Origin: Enoplosus armatus
Lineage: Eukaryota; Chordata; Actinopteri; Centrarchiformes; Enoplosidae
DNA: 64,000 nt
Direction of reading: 5' to 3'
NCBI RefSeq assembly: GCF_043641665.1
Contig: NC_092191.1
Location: forward strand, 15,531,501-15,595,500
In this document: in pieces, positions 1 to 12,600 of the stretch
How the letters are laid out: each line of letters opens with the position of its first letter
How positions within the stretch are numbered: position 1 is the first letter of the stretch
Notes under the pieces: model-generated
What the model was told of the DNA's origin: nothing
What the model saw: the letters and a program-made list of their open reading frames with translations, nothing else
The model's database searches: none
Made by a program: the position numbers and the translations under genes

Positions 1-479
1 ATAATTATGGTTCATATTACTGAATACAGTAGGTATAGGGGAGAGTACGCACTGTATGTATGGAAGTGTAGGCACTGTATTGTCTGTAGTGGACATACAT
101 TCATATGCTGTTAGATACAGTGCCAGTTGTAGTTTAACTACATATGATCAGTATAACTGAAAATAACTTGTGTTTCGGTTTTGTAGTAGTATTGTGTTTA
201 CCCCCCCCACACACACACACTCCACTCACACCACCGCTCCTTTAAAAATATCTTCACTTACTTTTAAGTTCTAATCCTGAAGATTTTAATAAAATTGTAC
301 CCCATTTTTCATACTATTTGAGGATGGCGGGGTCCGTCATTCCCGTACTAGAATCAGATTTCCTTCACACGGACAAGGGATTCACAAGAAACAATGACTG
401 TAAGTAATCCAGCGTTACTTTTTTATCTCATTGATAACCACCTCACTGTTTGCTGTTCACTCTCTTCGCACCGTATCGG

Positions 480-529
480 TGTTCAGTTTGCATCATCAGT
501 AATTGAATACTGATGATGCAAACTGAACA
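480..529. repeat. Perfect inverted repeat (hairpin), 22-bp arms, 6-nt loop
   Basis: The arm at 480-501 is the exact reverse complement of 508-529, with the loop attgaa between. It lies downstream of exon 8 of mertk, in an intron on the minus strand. No internal repeats or coding potential are seen. It could be a young palindromic insertion or the tip of a folded RNA. Confidence 0.9.
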
Positions 530-867
530 TTTACTACTGCTGCTGATTCATAAAAGCCTTCAACTGGTGAAACATGGGGTGGCTTTTATTGTGAAGCAGT
601 CACAGGGAAGGCCATGTATTTGTCACTGCTGGTTGGAGTAGTATTGAACCGCACTTGCTGTTACCCCGGTAACCATGGGTGTCGCGATTACAACTTTAAA
701 TCTGTTTATATGTATTTCTTTTCTTTCACTTTTTTCTAGTTTATATTTAGTTACTAATCTAAGTTGTTGTGACTGCTACATAAAAAAGGAAAAACGAAAT
801 AAAACATCATTCACAAAATTATTGTGATGTGTGATTTTTGTTATTACCATGTTGCAGACAAGCTCAC

Positions 868-3800
868 CTTGTTCACGTGTGTGCCATGTCTGACAATAAC
901 ATCATAACCGCGCAGGATGCCATTTATCTTATCGTCTGGGGGAGGTTTCCAACTGATCACCAGCCGCGACTCGTTCACCTTCACTGTGACATTTCGGGGA
1001 TAAACTGATGGCACTGAGAATGTGACAAGAAAAGGGAAACTAGAATTAAGTCATCATCAACACTGGTAACATAATCAAGAGACTTCATATAAAATTCCAA
1101 CCTATAAAACAAAAATGGAAAAGAGAAAGTAAGACTGCCCCTCCATTGAATTCTTTGATTACAGTTTGGTATGTGGTCACTTCCTGGCACAGCGTATCAA
1201 ATCTTTCAACTAAAATATCCCCTGTGGTGACTTTAGGAAGGAAATTGGAAGCAGCTCCACCCAGTAAGAACTTTGTGTTTTCTCAGTGAGACCACTCCTA
1301 TTTCCTATGTGACCCTTCAGGAAAACAACAGAGATTTAGTGGATAGGACATTTTTCTGAAGGGGACTTGCGTTGAGCTGAGCAGGTAGTGGTGCAACTCC
1401 TGTAAATTCCAATTATTACATGCTGCTAAGCGAGGAGGCTTAAACTAAGCACATTTTGGATGGGAAAGTAGTAGGCTAATTACACAGTACTACGTTCCTG
1501 AAACCTAAACAGGAATCTGCTATGATGAGAAGGAGGCAGGAGAATAACACAGAGGTTCTTCTTATAACCAGGCAAATGTAGACTCAGCCTTCTGAATTCA
1601 AACAGCTAGAAACGTGTATGCACTGGGATGGATTTCATTTCATTGTCCCTTGTATCTGCTGCAATTGCACCCCAAAATTCAACCTGCAAATTGTTCCATG
1701 GTTCGTTAAGTACTCACACACCTCCCTCTGTGGTGTTGCTCTGGATCCACATGGTGACAGGAGAGGCTCCCACCTCATTGCTGCAGGAAACGCTCATGTT
1801 GTACCACGTCAAAGCCTGCAGCCCGGGGACTTCGCTCTGGAAAGGCGGCACCGTGACGTTGATGAACCGGGTGGTCGTCACCTCCCCTTTCCTCCGACTC
1901 ACCTCTTTAACCTTTGATGGAGCAGAGAACACGTGAGGATCGATCTGAGACATTAAGTGACAGCGCTGTTAGTGCAGACGCGGGGCTTACCCTGATCTGG
2001 CATGTAGTTAGTGGAGAGAAACCATCATGTCCAGGGCTCCAGCTCAACTTCAACTTATTGGACTGGTGATCCATCACAGCAACATTAGACACAGGGCTGG
2101 GAAGGACTGCAAAACACCATAAAAACCCTTATTAACTCCCTAACATGGAGGCATATGGTCGGCTTGCAGAGCACAAAAACCTCTTGGAATGTCTAACAGC
2201 CCCCAAAAGACCCAGTTTTACCTTTGATGTTGATATTTGCTTCTCTGGAGGTGGCGACACCCTTCGTGTTGTAAGCTTCACAGCTGAACTGAGTGTACTT
2301 GTCCAGACCTGCAATTGACACATTGGAGAGGACAATGTAGCACTTCAATGTTGCATGAATTCAAAGCAACCAATCCTCAAGGTCAAGATAGCGCTGCACA
2401 TTTTGATAAATCGACCTCAACTCAGGCGTTATTTTACTTTGATACTGGAAAAAGTTCAAGCCAGCCAGACACATTCCTGTCAGGTTCTGTGTTTGGACAA
2501 ACTAACTGATTTCTCTCTGTGTCAAAGGCGAATCTGAGGGAAAAGTGCCATGTCAGCCTCAATGGAGAAGCGAGACTGAAATTGATACAAAAAAACACAT
2601 TTGGGAATGACTCACTCTTTATTTTACCTTAAAAGTTCACACAGCGGTGTCTCATGCAGTAAACTCAAATTGAGCCTCTCCAGTGTGATGTACTGTGGTA
2701 ACAATCCTTTTGCTAGGTCTCTTTTCCTGGACACACAATCCCCGTCTTTCAGTAGCCACAGATCTGCCCAGTTAGAATCGGCCTGGGACAGCTGCTAAAT
2801 AATGTCCCTTTTGTGCTCTGTTTTCCAGTGTCTCTACTTCGGAAACCTTTCCACAAAGCTAATCACAGAACGGCCTGTGAGAGATGACTGGAACCAAACT
2901 TGGGATGTTTTGTTTACATTCTGCAGAATATCACAAGCTCATAAGTTTGCCTTCCTCTGCTCACGAGCACCAGGGTAAAGAGTGCTTCACTTTTCACACA
3001 AACACCGGCTACAGTGCGTTTGTTTTCACAAAGATAGAGCGTTTCTTAAAATAGGTCGGATTGAATCATTCTTATAAGTTACATTCATGGGGGGAAAAAA
3101 TCTAAATTGCACACAAATTGCATGCTATTGGGTCAAAATTGCACAACAAACCTGATGTTTAAGTTCTGAGAGAAACGTGCAAATATATCAGCCCATTTCC
3201 AGCCAAACTGTGCAAATGTAATTACCACATGCCTCATTTCAAACTGCATGGCACACAGATGGTTAGGGAAGAGTGGGCACTGAGCAGGTTTGACTGTCGT
3301 CCCAAATGCAAATGGTCATAGTTTTAGTAAACGTCACACATCAACACACAACATCACTGGAAGCTTCACCTTAGAGTGATATTCCCAAATCTCTTCAAAT
3401 TCAGAACCTGTCAGGTAAAACACTGCTGCACATATAGTTTGATGTTTGCTTTTTTCTTTTCATGATGGAAAACGTATCAAAATGTCCACAAAAACTTCTC
3501 AGATTACACTCACAGCATAATCCACTTCTCTGCTGTCCATACATGTGATGAGTATGTTCCAAACAGTATGGCTGACAAGGTTTCTTCTAACAGAGCTTCA
3601 AGGAGTGTGACAGAGCAACATGGAAGCATGTGTTTGCATGTATTTAGCAGTATTTTGGTAAATAATATATGACAACAGGGAAGTGGATTATGTAGCAGGA
3701 GATCCTTCACCACATCTACAGTACCAACTAAGGGTCAAAGACAGAAATTTTCACGAGGCTCATTATAGACACATGTTAATGTTTAGGTCATATATTATTT

Positions 3801-6800
3801 GGTAAAAGGAAATGAATTAAGTTCCAGCACTTGCATTTCTGCTTTCACTGTACTTGGCAAGTAAATCAAAACAAAAAGCAACAACACTGTATAAAAAAAA
3901 CAGATGGGCTGGCCACTGAAATGGAAACATATGAAATTATGGAGGGAAGCGCTCCAGCTCACTGAGCCGCCTGAGATGTCGACGTTATTGTTCCATTTTT
4001 AGGCAGCAAATTTAGCCAAACTACTCCGTCTGTTTACAACTAAGCCTACAACCATCAGTTTTCTTTGTGTTTTGCCAAACCTGTGTCCACCTTCCCACCA
4101 TAAACTGGATCTTATGCTGCAAGAAGAATCATTAACCCAAATTAAATCCCCATCAACTTCTCAATCTCTTTGAGAAGGTATGCTGCCCTGATTTCAAGCA
4201 ATATGAATGAAAAGTGCATGCTAATGACTTTCCTAAAATAAGATCAACAATGATTCACCACTCAGCTCTCTAATAATAATGAGATCCTAGCTTTAGTGGG
4301 AAAGGGGGCCCTGGACTCAAAGTATGCATGAGGTGAGTATACAGCAGAGTGGGTTTACACTGATTCGTTGTGCCAATATTTGGTCCTGCACAGAGCTCTG
4401 GTAGCCTGCAGCCTGCCAGCCTCTGTGTCCAGCCCCTCCCTGCTGGGTAGTGGGCCGTCCGGTGAATGAGGTCTTTGTCCCCGGAGCCAACCCCCGAACA
4501 GACTCTCTGTGCAGCCCCCCATCCCCTTTCTGCCCAGGCCCTTGCACATGCTGGACCAAAGCACAGCTCTGAACCTTTAACCCCTCAGCTTCGGGCTGTA
4601 TCACCGCTCACTGGCTGCAGCAGGAGTGCTGAGCCTGCGGCGAGCTGAAAATGAGGGGTTAGAGAATACAGAGCAGAAAGGTTACGCGTCTAATAACAAA
4701 TGTTTGCTTTCAAGAAGAAGTCAGTTGAGGCCATAAAGGGAGAGTCCCCATAGAAGACATTTTGGCAACAATTCTTCTAGTTTAATGCTATATAATTTCA
4801 AGGAAGTTCCATGTTCAGTATAACAATAAATAAAACTCAAACCTTAACTGATCTTCTTAGTCTTGACTTTTATATTCCTGAAAAATAGTCAAGATGACTT
4901 TGATGTCATCTGTAACGTAGAGCTGAAATGGTTTGCTGATTAATCGATGAGTCAACTGAGTCAACATCATTTTTTAAACCGAAATGCCAGAAATTCACTG
5001 GTTTCAGCTTCTCAAATGTGATTATTTATTTGTTTTCTTATTCTTCTATGTTATGAAAAATACCTCAGACAAAGCAAGCAATTTGAATATTTCAACTTGG
5101 AAACTGTGATGGGCATTCTTTAAATATTTTATGACATTTTATGGAACAAACACTGAAAATAATCTTTAGTTGCAGCCATATTTTAAAGTAACAGTTCGAA
5201 ATGTTGATAAATACGCTTATTTGCTTTCTTGCCGAAATGTAGATGAGAAGATTGTTACCACTCTCGTATCCTTTTGTTAAACATCAGGCTACAACTAGCA
5301 GCCGTTAGCTTAGCTTAGCATAAAGCCTCGAAACAGGTGAAAATGGCTAGCCTAGCTGTATTCAAAGGTAACAAAATACACCTATCAAGTTAAAGCTAAT
5401 TAATTAACACGTTATTTGCTTAATCTGTACAAAAACTGAACTGCAAAAACAATAATTCTGCATTAAGGGGGAGGTTACGTGCCAGACCATATCTTGGCCT
5501 TGACCAGTAACTTCCTGGAGTCTTCCTGGCCTGGTTAACTGGTGAACTGGTCGCAATTTTGTTACCTTTGGACCTTGGCTAGCTGTTTCCACCAGTTTCA
5601 AGTGTTTATGCTAAGGTAAGCTAACCAGCTGCTGGCTCATACGGACATATTTGCCGTACAGACATGAGAGTGGTATCAATCTTCTCATCTAACGCTCAGC
5701 AATAAAGTGAATGACAGTGAAGTACATTCTCCAAAATGTCAAACTATTGCTGTAATCAGAATCCACTGTTTAGTTATACCCCACGTGTCACACTGTCTTC
5801 CATATACAGCTAGCAGAGCGGTGTTACAAAAAGCACTGACCCTGCATGAATGACCGCTGTTAACCATTCAGCAGTGCAGGAGGAGGCCCCAGAGACACTG
5901 ACCGTGGTGATAAATCTCATTGCAGTAAGCAGAGTACAGATGCTGAGGCAGCAGAGACGAGGCAGAATAGAAACCACCAACAAAGTGATGCTAGCTGTGT
6001 GAGACCGACTCCACGCTTTGTCACCATTATCAGGGAGCCAAACGTCCCTTTATCTCTGCTCATGAATGTGTCCACACTCAACCACAGGAGGAAGTTAACC
6101 AAAGTGGGACAAATTAATTGGTTTAATAAGCTGTAGATTGTGTTACTTCTAGTATACTACTTTTACAACTTTTTATACAAGCCAGATGTTCTTCTAGTAA
6201 AAAAAAAAGCTCTCTTTACTTTAGTCATTCAGAAAAAACAAACCCACAAATAGAGCTTGATCAAAAAACACTCTCGAGGATTTGACGCAGATGAAACTTT
6301 TAGCAGTTTAGTAGTTTTAAATTAAACGAAGAAAGTCTTTCTGCTAGAGGAAATTACTTCTTCAGCTCCTCTAACATATTTCAGACTGATAAAGGAAGTT
6401 TGTTCAAGAATGAGACTATTATGTCAGTGTGCTAAACCATGAAGCACATCTTCAGCTTCTTTCTGTCTGATTCAAGGTGTCATTCAGACTTATGCTGAGT
6501 CATATTCTGATCATTCATTGGACGCAACCTAAGGAGAACAGCAAGTAATTGCACTTCTCTTCAGGGGGTATTCACCACCTCAACAGGAACAGGCAACAAG
6601 AAAGGAGTATAGCTGTAGATCACTGTATGTGTGAGAGAAACTGTGTGGTTGTCTCACCTGACACAGAGTAGCTGCTGGGAGCGTTATGAAAGTCACTATC
6701 AGGTAATCCATCACGGAGCCAGCGGATTTGAACGGGGTCCGGAGGCCCTACCGCATCACATGACAGCGTGAAAGGCGTGTTTCTTGTTATGTTCCTGTTC

Positions 6801-8317
6801 TCTGGTTGATGGAGAAATGTTGGTAGACCTACAGACCAATCAAAGATGTGGGAAAGTGTCACGGAAAACATGGATTCCCCAAGAAGTACTCAATGTTCAT
6901 TATGTTGACACTCACCCTCCACCTCGATGGTGATTGGCTGAGACTCTACCATTCTGGTGCTGATACTCAGTCTGCAGCGATACTCCCCAGCATCCGCTCG
7001 CTGAACATGGTTAATGCTGTAACACAGTACATGAGGACACACGTCAATCTGCGTAATCAGTCACCTCCATGTGTTTCTCATCTCCATGTGTTGCATACCT
7101 GACAGTGGAGAGGAGAGTTGTGACCCCATCTGTGATGGTCTGGAGCTCGTTCATCACCACCTGTGTGTTTCCTGACAGGTCCTGGCCGTTCTTCACCCAG
7201 ACGATGGTGGGCTCCATCCTGGCATCGGGGATGTCGATGGAGCAGTTGAATTTAGTCTCGTGGCCCTCTGACAGCTGGATGGTGCCTATGGTGGGCTTGA
7301 AGTGCAGCCGTCTGAGCTGATCCGGGCTCAGATAAACCCTTGAAACTCGACCCGGTACCACAAGAGGCTCTGAGGTCCTGGTGGGACGGTGGACCTGGCT
7401 CCTTGAGTGCTGAGCTGTTTACAGAGGGAGATGTCAGAATATGCTATACTGAGTCTGTGACAGTTATTTATCTATATTCTTTTCAAATAATTGACATATC
7501 AGTATAAAATGTCAGAAAATTGTAAAAATTGTCCATCACAATTATTCAGAGCCCGAGGTTACATCTTCAAAGTGTTTCTTTTGTTCACCAACAGCTCAAA
7601 ACTCAATAATATTCTTATTTGAATGATATAAAACAGAGAAAAGCAGTAAGTCCTGAAGTCATGAATTTTTGGACCTTGTGCTTAAATAAACGACTTAAAC
7701 GTTTGATTTGAATTGATTATCAAAATAGCTGGCAATTGATTATCTGTGATCGACTAATCAGCTGATCGTTTCAGCAATAATAACTTTTGATTTTATTTAA
7801 ATAAGATTTTGATCTATGTTTGTAAATCAAATCATTTTTCTAAAAAGGCATGAATAGTGAAATTGGCCACAAAATTTAAAAAAAACAAACATTTCATCTA
7901 CTGAATGTTTTCATGAACTATGGCTCTGACATAGTCTGGCACAAATACCATTCCAGTCCACAACCGAGTAAGCCACATTTTATTTCTATGATCAAAAAGA
8001 AGCTACATCATTAGTGCTATGAAACACATTCAAGACTCATTCTTTAGGATTTGTTAAGGACGTCTATAGGACAGAAATCCTTTAAGCTTTCCAGCTGCGG
8101 ATATACAGCTGTTTAAAAGAGTATTTAAATCTATTCCAGCTGCAGAGAAGAGAGCTGGTCCCTGCTGAGATGAGATCCCCCTCTGAGGGACAAGAAGTTA
8201 GTAAAGCTCCTAGGAAATAAACAACTCACCGCGGACCGGACTCCCCACAATAATAACGGCTATGGTCGTTGTAGAGAGAAAAACTCCAAACCAGACTGGA
8301 CTTGACTTCTTTGCCAT
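868..8317 (-). CDS. mertk: TAM receptor tyrosine kinase Mertk, 5' part (exons 1-8), truncated by window edge
   Basis: Coding exons on the minus strand: 8317-8230, 7414-7099, 7016-6916, 6828-6658, 2308-2222, 2106-1991, 1911-1722 and 1004-868. They give 1206 nt (402 residues) in one frame. Exon 1 starts at the ATG at 8317 and encodes a hydrophobic signal peptide (MAKKSSPVWFGVF...). Exons 2-3 form Ig domain 1, with FNCSID and the DAGEYRC cysteine motif. Exons 4-5 form Ig domain 2 (ITRNTPFTLSCDAVGPPDPV, then FSCEAYNTKG). Exons 6-7 form FN3-1 (LSWSPGHDGFSP, SVSCSNEVGASP, ending NTTEG). Exon 8 opens FN3-2 (VISWKPPPDDKINGILRGY). TAM receptors bind Gas6/protein S on phosphatidylserine and drive uptake of dead cells. 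The TRNTPF and GHDGFSP stretches fit MERTK better than AXL or TYRO3 from memory. Membrane and kinase exons lie to the left of base 1. Intron 4 is about 4.3 kb and repeat-rich. Confidence 0.82.
4918..5178. mobile_element. Interspersed repeat family A (TIR-type non-autonomous element), copy 1
   Basis: The start (gagctgaaatggtttgctga) and the end (aatctttagttgcagccata) resemble inverted termini built on GGCTGCAAC/GTTGCAGCC. The interior has the gattaatcgatgag and gatgggcattc words. The same kind of sequence recurs at about 7496-7790 and 24537-24835. The family looks like an abundant percomorph MITE, but no database was searched. It lies in mertk intron 4. Confidence 0.6.
5183..5755. mobile_element. 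Interspersed repeat family B (long-TIR MITE), full-length copy
   Basis: The left end (ttaaagtaacagttcgaaat, then gcttatttgctttcttgcc and gatgagaagattgttaccac) is mirrored at the right end (gagagtggtatcaatcttct, then catctaacgctcagcaataaa and aaaatgtcaaactattgctg). The terminal inverted repeats are therefore long. The middle carries the gttagcttagcttagcataa and gctagcctagctgt words. It almost abuts the family A copy on its left. Partial copies occur near 39370-39665 and 42541-42735. No transposase is visible. Confidence 0.7.
7496..7790. mobile_element. Interspersed repeat family A, copy 2
   Basis: It contains aatgtcagaaaattgtaaaa, ccatcacaattattcagagc and an end with gattatctgtgatcgactaa...cgtttcagcaa, the same family words as at 4918-5178. 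It lies in mertk intron 1 and is diverged. Confidence 0.6.
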
Positions 8318-9682
8318 GACCGAGTCTGAGCTCTTCACTGCGGCGTTCTGTCCCGCAACAGTCTGAAAACGTCCACGTTTCTACTCTAAGCGGATTGTGC
8401 GGGACCGGACTCTATAACTCCCGACGATAGCCGACATCACCCGCTGGAGTGGCTTCATACAGCTTGAGTTAAGAGTTGTTGACCCAGGATCAGATTCAGC
8501 TGGAGGGGGGGAAAAAAAGTTTACTTTTCCCGACGTCACAGGAGGGATCCCATGAAGGCGTGGAAAGTGTAGAGCTGCACCGAAATACTGGAAACGACCC
8601 AAATACATCAGAAAAACAACAGATAAATGCAGCTGCAGGACAAAACGCTTGGAATTTGACATTAATTATTATGTTGTTTTTTTTTTATTTTTCCTATAAT
8701 ATCTTTTTTTTCTTATTCTGTTTTTGTGTGACAGAAAAATATTACCTTACAAATATTACCCTGTTATCTTATGATAAGCATTATGTACATGTTTGTAGCC
8801 TAACAACACGGAAAGTGATCTCTTTTAATTTCAATGACACAATCTCAAAAACTGTTAGAGGCAAAAACAAAACCCCAGTGGTGTAGTTAAGCTGTCTTCC
8901 CAACTACTCCACCACGTGGTCAACTGTAACCACTAAGCTTTCCATAGTAACCATGAGATGGTCTTCCTCTAAATACATTTAGCCAACCTCAGAACAAAAC
9001 AAACAAACTTATTTTACATAAATGAATTACAGGATCGCCTGTATGGTTTGGTTTTCATTGCAACCACTTGGAGATGAAGGTAAGATGAAGGTGATTTCTA
9101 TTTGACTGAACAATTTCACCACAAGGTCCATTGAGTAGCTTTCAGTCGTATCCCACTCTCAGTAGATGAGCTGTCAAATTATCCAGTTTTTTGGAGCACT
9201 TTAACGGCTTCATGTCCATTTAACGTATCCATTTAAATGTTGAGACTGAAAGTTTACCAGTTCTAGGGCTCCCTTGCATAGCTTGTAGGGCACTTAATTG
9301 AACAGAGCCATCATCAGTGTTATTTGTTATACTTGTACGTTTCCTGTTATGACCAGTCAACATGTCTCCTGTGAAAAAGACCTATCCAGTGGGTCGAACT
9401 GATATCAGACTTGATGGGAACAGCCACCCAATGCTATGAAGTCCATAGAGTCACCAGATCACCTTTCTATTCATTGGAGTTCACTAAATAATGTTTTCTT
9501 ATACTTTCTAATAAAAACAATGGCCATCAATAATAGTGCAGATTGATAATGTGTCATCACTGTCAACATGATAGATGTCTACAAGTACATCATTTCCTCC
9601 AAATCCAGCATGAGTGAATTTTTCCTTGTCTTGTCCAATTGTCCTATCAACAGTCTGAAAGAGTTTTGCAGTTTTTTCTTCT
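8318..9682. other. Spacer between mertk 5' end and lhcgr 3' end
   Basis: About 1.36 kb. The first part (8318 to about 8500) should hold the mertk 5' UTR and promoter, as it is richer in CG and GC than the rest. The side next to 9683 should hold the lhcgr 3' UTR. The middle is AT-rich with homopolymer T runs near 8680-8720. I see no extra gene. An open frame at 8476-8886 on the plus strand has no recognisable domain and ends in low-complexity Phe-rich sequence. Confidence 0.5.
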
Positions 9683-12600
9683 TCAGGTGAGCTCTCCCTC
9701 CTCTTTCAGGTGATGGCTCTGCTGTGGCATGGCAGCCAGCCTCACTCCTGAGAGGGCTCCTTTATTGTTGGATCCCAAATTGCTCTTGATTGTATTTTCG
9801 CAGCAGTAGGCCTTCGTGCGATATACGCTGGCCTTGTTTTTACAGCAGCCCATGGCACTCGTGAGCTGATACGCATCCTTTCGGAAAGCCTTGGTGAAGA
9901 TAGCGTAGAGGAAGGGATTGGCGCAGGAATTGATGGGAAAGAAGAAGACCAGCAGAATCTTGGAGTTAGTAACTGTGATGAGGGGGACCTTGAACGCAGC
10001 GGAGATGGCAAAGAAAGAGATGGGCGCCATGCAGAGGAAGTCGGTGAAGATGAGCACAGCCATGCGCTTTGCAATCTTGGTGTCAGCACTTCTTCTGGGG
10101 AGCTCTGGGTTCTTCACAGCCAGGTAGATCAGCACATAACAAACGCACACAACGACGAAGGCGCCCACGTTGAAGAGCAGGATGATTATGATGAAGGCCT
10201 GAGCCAGGGGAGTCTCTATGTCCATGGGTAAGCACATGCTGACTTTGGCGTAACTGCTCACGCCAACCAGGGGCAGCATCCCCATCCCCAGACAGATGAG
10301 CCAACCAGCTGCCATTATACTGGCTGCCTGCGTAAGCACCAGACGGCGCTCTATCTGCAGAGCGTTGGTGATGGTGTGCCAGCGCTCCAGTGTGATGGTG
10401 GAGAGTGTGTAGACTGACAGCTCCCCACCAAACACAGACAGGAAGCCTGCAGCACTACAGCCAGGCCCTGTCTGCCATTCAATAGCATGCTGACTGTAGT
10501 GACCTTGTGTGCGCAAGTCTACCGTGGCTATCATCAGAAGGTAGATCCCAATGCAGAGGTCTGCAAAGGCCAGGTGGCACATGAGGAAGCGAGGCACTGT
10601 CAGCTTGTTCCGGCTGGTGAAGGAGACCAGGAGCACCGTCAGGTTACCTGTAATGGCCAGTATGTTGATGAACCAGATGGCCACTCTGAGAAAACTGAAG
10701 CCCGCGATGTCCTCACAGGGATTGAAAGCATCTGCCTCGGGTGTGCAAACCAGAGTTGGTCGGGTCTGACAGAAGTCCAGCTCTGGATAGTGGAAATTCA
10801 CGTCTCCAAAGCGTTCATCCTCCACAAACAGATCAACATCTGACAAAAATGGCACGTCCATAACTAGAGTCGTATCTGCTGAACCTCCAATCACACGCTG
10901 AACCCTGTTTCCAAAAGGAGAAGAGATCGTTCTGGTTAGTTCATCTCGAACAGAAGAATCCACAATAAAGAGCTGACAAGATCAGTAGCACAGGCCTCTG
11001 TAAAGTAAACTGAAGGCCAACTCTTTTTCAGGCAGAATTATCTTTTTTGTAAGTCTCTGCACTCAACACGGTGGATATATTAGTGTCAGTTAAGATCAAG
11101 TATGTGCAGTTTTGGTGCTGCCAATAAACCCTTTCATTAACTACCAAGGCTGCGCAGACCTTAATTTAACCAGAAGCAGAGGAGGATTATAGACAGGAAA
11201 ACATCATCTTTTTACCTTGATGATGGGTGACTCTCATCACAATATGTAGAGCCATTATTCCATGCAGGATTAATGGGAAAGTCCCTGCAGAAAAGGAAGG
11301 AAATCAAGTGAAGACTCACTCAAAAATATGTCACCATCATTGGCTCACACGTCAGACACACAAACACACATCTGTGAAATACTACCACTTATATTGTATA
11401 TTGTGCTAATACTGTAGTCTAGTATTGTTCGTTTAGTATTGTTTTATACTTTTATAAGCAAGTTAGTAAGTTCTTGGAATAAGATTCTGCTTTTGGTGTA
11501 CTTTGGTGCAGACATTATCCATGAACGAATTGATCCTTGATTAACCTGTAAAATGCACAGTGTAACTAGTCACCTGTGGGTGTTCCAGCTCAGCAGTGCA
11601 CAACAGTGGCTGTTGTAGGTGAGATGGGCCTCTCGTAGGCTCCACAGTCCCTGCAGAGGAGGCAGACTCTTCAAGGCGTACGCTGACTGAGCAAACAACA
11701 CCAGCACTGACTCCAGTCCCTGCAGCGGTAACTTTTTGAGAGCTGTCGCAGACACGTCCCTGTGAAATAACACAGACAACAATATGACTGCATGGCACTG
11801 CCTTCCTCCCACCTAGCCTTCAGTCAGTCAGCTGAGCAGCATACTTTTTATTTTATTTTACACATTTTAAAAGTACATGAGAAGTAACTTCTCTCAATGA
11901 TGGAAAGAAAAGTTACTAAAAGCATAAAGCACTATCTTGTTTACCGTTGCTCAAGTCTTGACAGAATGTCTATCAAGACATAAAAAGCTGGTCAACAATT
12001 TGAACGGTCAGTTTGACAAACATCTTCCTCCTCTCCCCAATAAATCAAAGCAAATAAATTTGGCATTCAATGACTTTCAGGAGGTTTAAAAGAACCACTT
12101 ACACGACTCCAGGGCCTGTGGCTCCTTCGAACGCATCCCTGTGGATCACTCTGAGGTTTCGATTATTCTTTAATACCCTGAAAATTATTAAATGCAGAGT
12201 AATGGAGCTAAAGCTTAACGCTGTGAGAACAGAAACTCAGCTTACATCATTCAGTTACGAAAAGGAAATGTGGGAAAATACAGCTTATCTATCTTTGTCC
12301 CGTTGAAGGCATGGTCGTGTATTTCTCTGATGCCGTTGTTGTACAGGTTCCTGCAATCAGTCACAAGATTGTTGTATGGAAATTACGATCTCGTTGACAG
12401 TGTAAAGCAATCAAAAGGAATTTCTTGCGTCACTTACATGGTAACGTATTCTTGTGTCATTCCAATGAAAGCATTTGGAGGTATTTCCAATAGATACAGG
12501 TTGTCACAGATATCCCTGCAATAGCGCAACAGTTCATGCCATGTGATATGATGTGTTCATGGTGATGGTTATGTGTGTTTTGTTTCTATTTGTCATGAGT

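Noticed and set aside
1945..1990. An ultra-short 46-nt intron as the main mertk intron 6
   Set aside because: The 79-nt alternative is a normal teleost size and places VKE at the exon start as in human MERTK. The 46-nt option is kept only as a possible alternative acceptor.
10487..10843. Plus-strand open frames opposite lhcgr exon 11
   Set aside because: They are shadows of the strongly coding minus-strand receptor exon.
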